Of a DNA stretch of 64,000 nucleotides, positions 57,866 to 64,000 are shown in pieces (position 1 is the first letter of the stretch; every line of letters begins with the position of its first letter). The stretch covers positions 124,001 through 188,000 of the forward strand of contig MBPM02000052.1 of the NCBI GenBank assembly GCA_001695595.3. Reading direction: 5' to 3'. The notes below the pieces were generated by a model. The model saw only the letters and a program-made list of their open reading frames with translations. It did no database searches and was not told where the DNA came from. This DNA is from Plasmopara viticola (taxonomy: Eukaryota; Oomycota; Peronosporomycetes; Peronosporales; Peronosporaceae). The position numbers and the translations under genes were made by a program.

Positions 57866-59185
57866 TCATGGCACAGATGGAGCTTTGTCAGTGCGTTTGT
57901 CATAAATTCCGCCAAGGCTGAGTTTCGTTTCGCTGTCTTCGAGCGTCAGTGCCGTCGAAGCGGGCGTTAACGACTTGAGACTGTGCGCTTTCGGAGGCTC
58001 ATACGGGGCAAAACCACCGCTTGGACCGCCAAGGCTGAGCTTCAAGTTTTGCATGGGGACAACGTGCTCGCCTGAGGTTGTCGCTCCCGTCAAAAGTGGC
58101 ACTACCGACTTCGAACTTTGCATCTTTGCTTGCTTGGATGAAAGGCTTATTGTGCCGGTGTTGCTGTCAAAGGTACGCTTTGATCTTTTCGTGATGACGG
58201 ATGATTTAACGTTAGACGTCGATGCCGCGTTCGATGGCACTTGCGAGTGCTTTCGTAGAGCCAGAGCACTGCTCGTGCCTAGATTGAGCTCTAAGTTTAA
58301 TGGCGCGGCGATTAAATCAGGTCGATTTCGTTTGAAAATGTTATACATTCGCACCCATCTCTGATAATACAAATTGAGCAAGCAGTTTTGCACGCTGAGC
58401 TTGTGCGTATCCGACAATTGATTCCATTGATTATCCAACAATTCGTTGGAAGTAATTTTCAGCACACCTTTTTGCACATCCCGCTTTGCAAGGCGCATCA
58501 GGTTGCGCCCGTGGATTTCTATAGTGCACAACTCGGGTTTCCAATGAAACATGCCCCAAAGGAGAGACGTTTCGGCGGCCGTTGGGTGTAAATTTGGGTC
58601 GCAAAGATTGAGAAACTCTTGGTGGACCGACGCAATCATGCTTCGATGCTTTTTGATCACACTTCCCCCCCTCATGTGAAATTCTTTAATATCCCAAGCT
58701 TCTAAATCAAGATAAAGTTTCTCTCCGGTGGGTATATCGTGAGAGGCATGGCCGTCGGCGGCGGTTCTACTAACTGGTTTCCAAAGTTTCTTCAAAGCCT
58801 CCTTCGCGCTTTTTGAAGCTTTCTTCAGCTCTTCCTTTGTGATGTGTGGCATCTCCTCGTTCACCTCTGCAGGGCGAAACATTACCTCTACATCATCTGC
58901 AGCGCGTGGCACCATATTTAATTCCTCAGTGGCACGCGGCAATTTCATTACACCTTCATTTATTAAGCTGACTAGAACAGAATAGAGAGAGCGCTCTTCA
59001 TTAGCCGAGTCGTCGTGCACGTCATGACCTCCTCGGAGATATCGTTTTGGCAGCGTCTTTACGACAGCATTTCGAGCTGCCATGATACCATCATCGTAGA
59101 CTGGAAGCTGGTGGCCAAATTCTGCAGCTATTTGGCTGCTGGCGACGACAAGAAGAGCAGCTAGGACGTAATATGCGCCGCGCAT
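57866..59185 (-). CDS. Secreted RXLR effector E5 (439 aa)
   Basis: Longest and least damaged family member. Signal peptide [21 protein letters not shown] (1-21), RYLR at 48-51 and EER at 63-65, the same spacing as E1-E4. Four diverged 10-residue repeat units follow (VPRAADDVEV, EEMPHITKEE type), without KRPR. The core is LYLDLEAWDIKE, ETSLLWGMFHWKPE and [13 protein letters not shown]. The C-terminus holds LKLSLGGPSGGFAPYEPPK and, in frame, KSLTPASTALTLEDS..LSLGGIYDK. This tail is out of frame or lost in E1-E4. I start at 59,185, not at the in-frame ATG 19 codons upstream, by comparison with the family. Its upstream region does not match the E1-E4 leader. Confidence 0.92.
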   Translation of the reverse strand: MRGAYYVLAALLVVASSQIAAEFGHQLPVYDDGIMAARNAVVKTLPKRYLRGGHDVHDDSANEERSLYSVLVSLINEGVMKLPRATEELNMVPRAADDVEVMFRPAEVNEEMPHITKEELKKASKSAKEALKKLWKPVSRTAADGHASHDIPTGEKLYLDLEAWDIKEFHMRGGSVIKKHRSMIASVHQEFLNLCDPNLHPTAAETSLLWGMFHWKPELCTIEIHGRNLMRLAKRDVQKGVLKITSNELLDNQWNQLSDTHKLSVQNCLLNLYYQRWVRMYNIFKRNRPDLIAAPLNLELNLGTSSALALRKHSQVPSNAASTSNVKSSVITKRSKRTFDSNTGTISLSSKQAKMQSSKSVVPLLTGATTSGEHVVPMQNLKLSLGGPSGGFAPYEPPKAHSLKSLTPASTALTLEDSETKLSLGGIYDKRTDKAPSVP

Positions 59186-59250
59186 GGAATTAGGACTGGG
59201 AGAGGGGAGAGGAATGGTACCAGCGAAAAAAAGTATCCACATACCGTCTT
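59186..59250 (-). promoter_or_regulatory. E5 upstream with weak initiator-like site
   Basis: Minus-strand GTACCATTCC (59,211-59,220) is Inr-like (CCATTCC), 25-35 bp before the ATG. The rest does not resemble the leaders of E1-E4. Confidence 0.35.
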
Positions 59251-61985
59251 TCTGAAATTATAGTGATTGGATATGCATTATCTATATCATCAAATTTTAT
59301 TGGTTGTATTGTGCTTAATTGCTGCATGGACGCAAGATACCTTTGTGCGTCTACAAAATCGAGGTTTAACAGATGCAGGAATTTTACAAATGGCAAGCTC
59401 TCGCTTTAAGCTCTTAGCTTAAAGTCTATTTTAGCGCTCTATGCATTGTAAGGAACCATGCACTTACATAACTATTTCTTAATGTGTTACATAGAAGGCC
59501 TGATAACACTACAATATTGCAGCTTTTGTTGCTACGAAACTCGCATACCACCCTATGATTTGACCAAGGTTAAGCTTTGTCTGCCATGCTGCAACTCTTT
59601 TGTTCGCTCAAACCATAAGATCATGTTTATTTTAGCATGAAGTTGATAATCTTTAGACACAAAAGCGAATTACAATGAAGCCGGAGTAATCGTTGCAGAA
59701 TTAAAATCAGAATCAGTCTTGTAACCCCAGTGTCTTGCATACGTCCTTATTAAAGCCAGAGATTCGGAACTGGTGTACTTACTTTTTGTAAAACTTTCTT
59801 CAGGCTTCCTCAATGCAAGAATTCATTTGAACCGGGTATGCTTGGTAGCACTTGTCGACAGTCTAGCCTCACGCACGTAGTGTGCATATACAGACCCCTA
59901 AGAGGGCACTAGGAATGATTCGTACAAGCTTTCCATTGCCGTCGATCACCAATTGGAGGCTTTTTACAATGCTTAGTACAAATACGAGTTTCGTTCGCTG
60001 TCTGTCTGATGCTAAGCATCCCTCATAACCGTATTTTCAGACCTTGTTATTTTTCCGAAAGTTAATTGACCTCTACATAAAAATCTCGCTGCGCTCGTCC
60101 AGTTATTATTTATTAATATTCATGTGGCTTTTCCAGTATACTATATAATAATATGTACTTCATAAAGCTGGCTGTTCGCTTGAGGGAGGAAAAAGGTGGG
60201 AGCACCGCATTTCGCGCATTGCTGCTAAACTTCGTAATGGTTGGAGCCACTCTTCAGGGCTTCATTCACAGCAATGTGGACATCATGACACTATGACCAT
60301 TTCTCCGTGTTTTGCTTACACCAGTAAGCTATTTTATTTTCAACCTTTGAAAATCTTCGCGTTCACCGTGACGGCTTCGTTTCGAGCAGGTATCCGCCTT
60401 CATCGACATAAACAACTTTGACATCGTGTATTAAATATGCTCATAAGAGCGACCTTGTAGTTTTTAAAAGCGCTTTGATTGCATCGGGTCATTGTGCAGC
60501 CAAATGTTGATTCAATATGGGCACAAGCATATTCAGTTCGTCGAACAGGCCCTTAAGCAACCGAGCAAACTGCTGCACACTCACAAAGGATTGGCCTCGA
60601 CAAGTTAAAAGGTAATCGTCTGCCAGCCTTAACAAGGGCAGTGAGGATGTTCTTTGTGTTAAGAGGTAGCAAAATTTGGGTCTTTAATCTTTGTTAATAG
60701 AGCCATTACGAATTGCAGTTGCTATATGCCAAATGCTTAAGTTGCAATCAGTCTTCTCGATACCAAGAATAAGTGCAGCTCCTATGTTTTTGGATGTGAT
60801 CAAATCGCCAGACTTTTGTCTCTGTTACGAATTAACAAAGCATTACTTAAGGTTTTGTGATCGTTAAGCTTGTCTATGAGTGTGATCTCTCTATGTGAGC
60901 TCAAATTTTGCTAGATAGGACTCAACAAGGTAAGTCCGACAACTTCGTCGCGATTCTTCTCGCTTACACAGTAAAGGTCGCGGCGGCATTATCGTTGGTC
61001 TATCAGCTTCGTAAAAAAGCTTCCCATGCAGACTGTATCTATTCTTTCAGTTGAGGCTATGCCCGGCGCTTTTGATAGCCATGGATATAAGAAAGAGGAT
61101 TGCACCTTCAACGAGAACTTAAATCATTGGCAAGGTCGTCGATAGAGGCAGGTTGATAGCTCAGTCTGGCCCAGCAGCGAGGTCCCTAAAGCAAGCAAAA
61201 TAACCCTTTTTCGACTTAGTAGACATCACAAAAAAGGAAAAGCAAGCAAAAAGGTAGATCAACGACTCAAATAACCGTTCGGTCTTGTGGACTTCATAAA
61301 GAGACAACAAACCCTACTGATATGGGAATCACATCACGAAATTGCAGAATATATCAACAAAGATTGAATGTTATTAATATCACTTCTGAAGACAAGCAAT
61401 TGACCTAGTATCAGCACAAAGTTCGATTCTAGGAACGTGCTCTTGCAATATTAAGGAAGTAAGAATTAAAGACAGCAAGAGTGACTCCAAACACTCAAAT
61501 TAAAAATTTACTGACCTACAACACGTTTTCTCGCTCAGAATGAAGCAGTAAGTGTCTGATGTCACTTTGGCAGATGAGTAAAAGTTTGTTTAAGTGACTT
61601 CATTTGTATTTAGCTCATCCTGCATATGTATATGGTACTTAATAGTGCCTAGAAGCTCTAAATGCTAAAGTTAGTATGTTTATTCAATCGACTTTTTTGT
61701 TTAAACGAATGTCCATTATTTCTCGCGCTCTGAATCGATCAAGTATCGCAGCTCAAGTCTTTCCACAACTATGTACACTTTGGCGTAGTTGCCGTTGCCG
61801 GCCAACTTGCTGGTGACGACAGCTACGTCAATTGATCTCCTCTTAAAAAGGTATCGATCATACTTTTTTGGGATCTTTAATAGCGTTTGATGTATTCGGA
61901 AACGGGGCTTCATGCATGTTATGGCTCGTTTACAATTTTATTGCGTTTTGGCAAAATTGCCGCATATGCTCAAACTCATGCCGCG
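59251..61985. other. ~2.7 kb without a recognised gene
   Basis: Short frames only. A ~55-bp match (60,225-60,285) to the gypsy relic at 54,762 (CTTCGTAATGG.TGGAGCCACTC) shows at least one old repeat fragment. Confidence 0.45.
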
Positions 61986-61989
61986 CATG

Positions 61990-62480
61990 TCAAATCAAGC
62001 GGCAGGCGGATAAGGCCGACTTTGAACTGTGTACCTTTGGGATCTTTGACTCTTCGTGAAGAGAAGTTGATCCTTTAAGCTATCGATTTAGCTTAAAAGG
62101 TCATAGAAAATTAGCGCTTAGCCCATTCAACTGTTTTGATGAAGTACTAGCTGTGTCAATTTTGCCTTCAAAGTCACGTCTTTTTTTCTTAAAGGAAATA
62201 TATTAATCGTCTTTCGACGTCGAAGCTTTGTTAAGTGCATCAGAAGAATACGAGTTGTGATGTTGCCGAACACGCTAAATTTTTGGCGTAATGCGAGTGG
62301 CGTTTCCATCAGACCATTTTTCTCGGAAAATATTGTGTATACGCACCCATCTTTAATGACGCGGATTCACAATTGGGCAGAATACCAAAGCTTTCATGGG
62401 CTTATACAGATTGTTGTAATCAATTCACATAGATCGGTCCGGTTTCGTGCTCAACGCATCCCTTCAAGAGTCTGGAAGTA
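61990..62480 (-). pseudogene. Relic of RXLR-effector C-terminal half (E6)
   Basis: On the minus strand 62,300-62,350 gives RWVRIHNIF-like residues (genomic GTATACGCACCCATCTTTAA), matching [10 protein letters not shown] in the family. Further on, near 62,210-62,240, NKASTSK matches the [10 protein letters not shown] segment. The piece near 62,005-62,050 (GACTTTGAACTGTGTACCTT) matches the E5 site at 58,108. Between these the sequence is frameshifted and shortened, and no N-terminal half is present. It lies about 3 kb beyond E5 in the same orientation. Confidence 0.65.
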
Positions 62481-64000
62481 ATAAATTGTTAAGATGAACG
62501 TGAATATTCGGCGCAACGTCCTGGTTCACTAAAGGTATATGTTTGCGTCAGTCAGCATTTAACTCTCGCCTTTTTTTAGAAAGATAAAACAAGCTTTCTT
62601 GTGCATTTGGTAGACATGCAGATATAGCTATGGTTTAATATGGCGCGATAAAGCTGGTTTGCAAGCAATCAGTCATGACACTCTGTAAGCTCGATTGTAC
62701 GTTAAGGACCACCGGGCAATAGGAGCCAACAACATCTATGAGTATAGAAGGTAAGACCCTCGACAATCTAACAATTACTAAAACACTCCTCGTTTAGTCA
62801 AATCTATCGTGTCTGCGCACATTTTTTGCAAGCGCCACGTCAATGTAAATATTGCATGCCAATACTTTTGACAACTAAATATTTAAACATATATCCGACG
62901 AGGACAAAAGATGCTAATAACAATAAAAAATCGTCAGACGCGTCGTCAAACCGCAATTTGATGAACCATTGTAGGAATCTATATCTACATAATGAGCGAT
63001 AAAGTTTGTCTATGAGCGTAACTTAAGCTTTTTTTATGCCTCTACCGGTGGTTAGGAAATATCAAAGTGCAATCCGTGAAAATTTGTCTACTATCGCTCC
63101 GCTGCCACACAAGATTGAGATCAGATCAAGACTATGGTATCGTTTGTGGAATTTAGGATTCAGAAGATGGACGCAATAGGTCAAGTAAGAAAAAGATGAT
63201 CAGATGAGCTAGTGATAATCGCATACCTCGTAGGAGAAAAAAAATAACACCTAGTACGAGGAAAGGGATAAAGACTCTGCTTCTGGATCTTCGTAGTTAG
63301 TAGACTGTATTTACAAACAAACAGCTATGAAATATAGTTGCGATTGCCCAAAGAAGCTATGAATGTACAATCGGAACAAAAGGTCATGCGCACTGCGCTC
63401 TAAAAGCTGTACAGACACCTGAGCTCCCATTGTATGAGTATTGACGATTGAGGTTGATGAGAAATTCAAAGATTACGACCTTCTTGAGCTGATCAATTTG
63501 ATTAGTAGTGCAGATTTAAAATACGCAATTGACGGCTTATAGATTCGGAGTGTAAGTTCAAGAGAAGATGCAACAGCGATTCCAGCTAATGGAAGTTGAG
63601 CTACAGAACGGATCTCTACAACACTTGATATACAAGTCAGTGACCAAGATAGCAGGGTTGAAGGCATGCTAGGACGCAAGCTTGCCCATATCGTAAAGCC
63701 ATACTACAGATTCTCAAGAATAAAAGCGAGAGTGCTTAGTGAGCACCTGATTGACCAGAGATTATAAATCAATATCTAAATCTGCAGAAATCCAATGCGC
63801 CCATATAGCAGTTTTGAAGAAACATAAACCATATCAGAGTGACCACAAAAAAAGCTGAGCGTATCCTCGAATTAATAGAATACGAAAACGAACGCATACA
63901 AAGGTTTATCGCCTTGTGCACCGAAGAGTCTGATCGAACAGATTCAAATCAATTGCTTTTTTAATACTAATCGCAATGACTTTTAATACCTACTTGAGCG
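62481..64000. other. No gene recognised
   Basis: AT-rich sequence with short frames only, the longest 68 codons at 63,473-63,679 (-). No family signature, repeat partner or RNA gene seen. Confidence 0.45.

Noticed and set aside
59186..59242. Longer E5 protein starting at MWILFF, 19 residues upstream
   Set aside because: Hydrophobic enough to mimic a signal, but the family start MRGAYY follows and gives the shared 48-51 and 63-65 spacing.
1..64000. tRNA, rRNA or CRISPR arrays
   Set aside because: I looked for box A/B-like cloverleaf sequence, rRNA cores and short regularly spaced repeats and found none. The repeats present are dispersed or tandem units of retroelement type.

Overview
This window looks like a repeat-rich accessory region of an oomycete (downy-mildew type) nuclear genome. 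The strongest clue is a family of five secreted-protein genes, each with a signal peptide, an RXLR or QXLR motif at residues 48-51 and EER at residues 63-65. The shared start [15 protein letters not shown] resembles secreted RXLR effectors I associate with Plasmopara viticola; that species guess is from memory and was not searched. No operons, prokaryotic signals, tRNA, rRNA or CRISPR arrays were seen. The coding content is a few intact effectors among many decayed mobile elements.

Layout. 0-3 kb: a relic of the ~1.7 kb repeat R1 and a probable relic of an effector 3' end. 3.07-7.31 kb: a complete but decayed Ty1/Copia element on the minus strand, with 145/147-bp LTRs and a GTGCA target duplication. 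7.6-9.46 kb: R1. 10-13.4 kb: AT-rich relics. 13.4-21.7 kb: block A, about 8 kb of decayed Ty3/gypsy-like sequence. 22.1-23.4 kb: effector E1 (+). 24.3-27.8 kb: mostly empty. 27.8-35.8 kb: block B, a direct copy of block A. 35.8-37.8 kb: effector E2 (-), an inverted copy of the E1 module.

38.1-40.4 kb: a broken, intron-containing WDR26/GID7-like gene between inverted repeats, with a possible target duplication (Pack-MULE-like). 40.9-41.7 kb: truncated effector E3 (-), with a SINE-like insertion about 0.2 kb upstream. 42.4-49 kb: an inverted segment, gypsy pol relics and a second R1 copy. 50.0-51.2 kb: effector E4 (+). 52-57 kb: repeats, a 226-bp tandem duplication and an inverted gypsy pol copy. 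57.9-59.2 kb: effector E5 (-), the longest. 62.0-62.5 kb: another effector relic.

How it fits together. The effector modules (promoter, gene and 3' tail) have been copied, inverted and truncated together with transposon blocks. Family members differ in three ways: the RXLR first residue, the copy number of a 10-residue repeat that in some copies carries KRPR (nuclear-signal-like), and the reading frame of the C-terminal tail. The four complete-leader genes E1-E4 share a conserved upstream leader with a sequence resembling the oomycete Inr/FPR core promoter. Everything outside E1-E5 and the WDR26-like copy appears non-functional.
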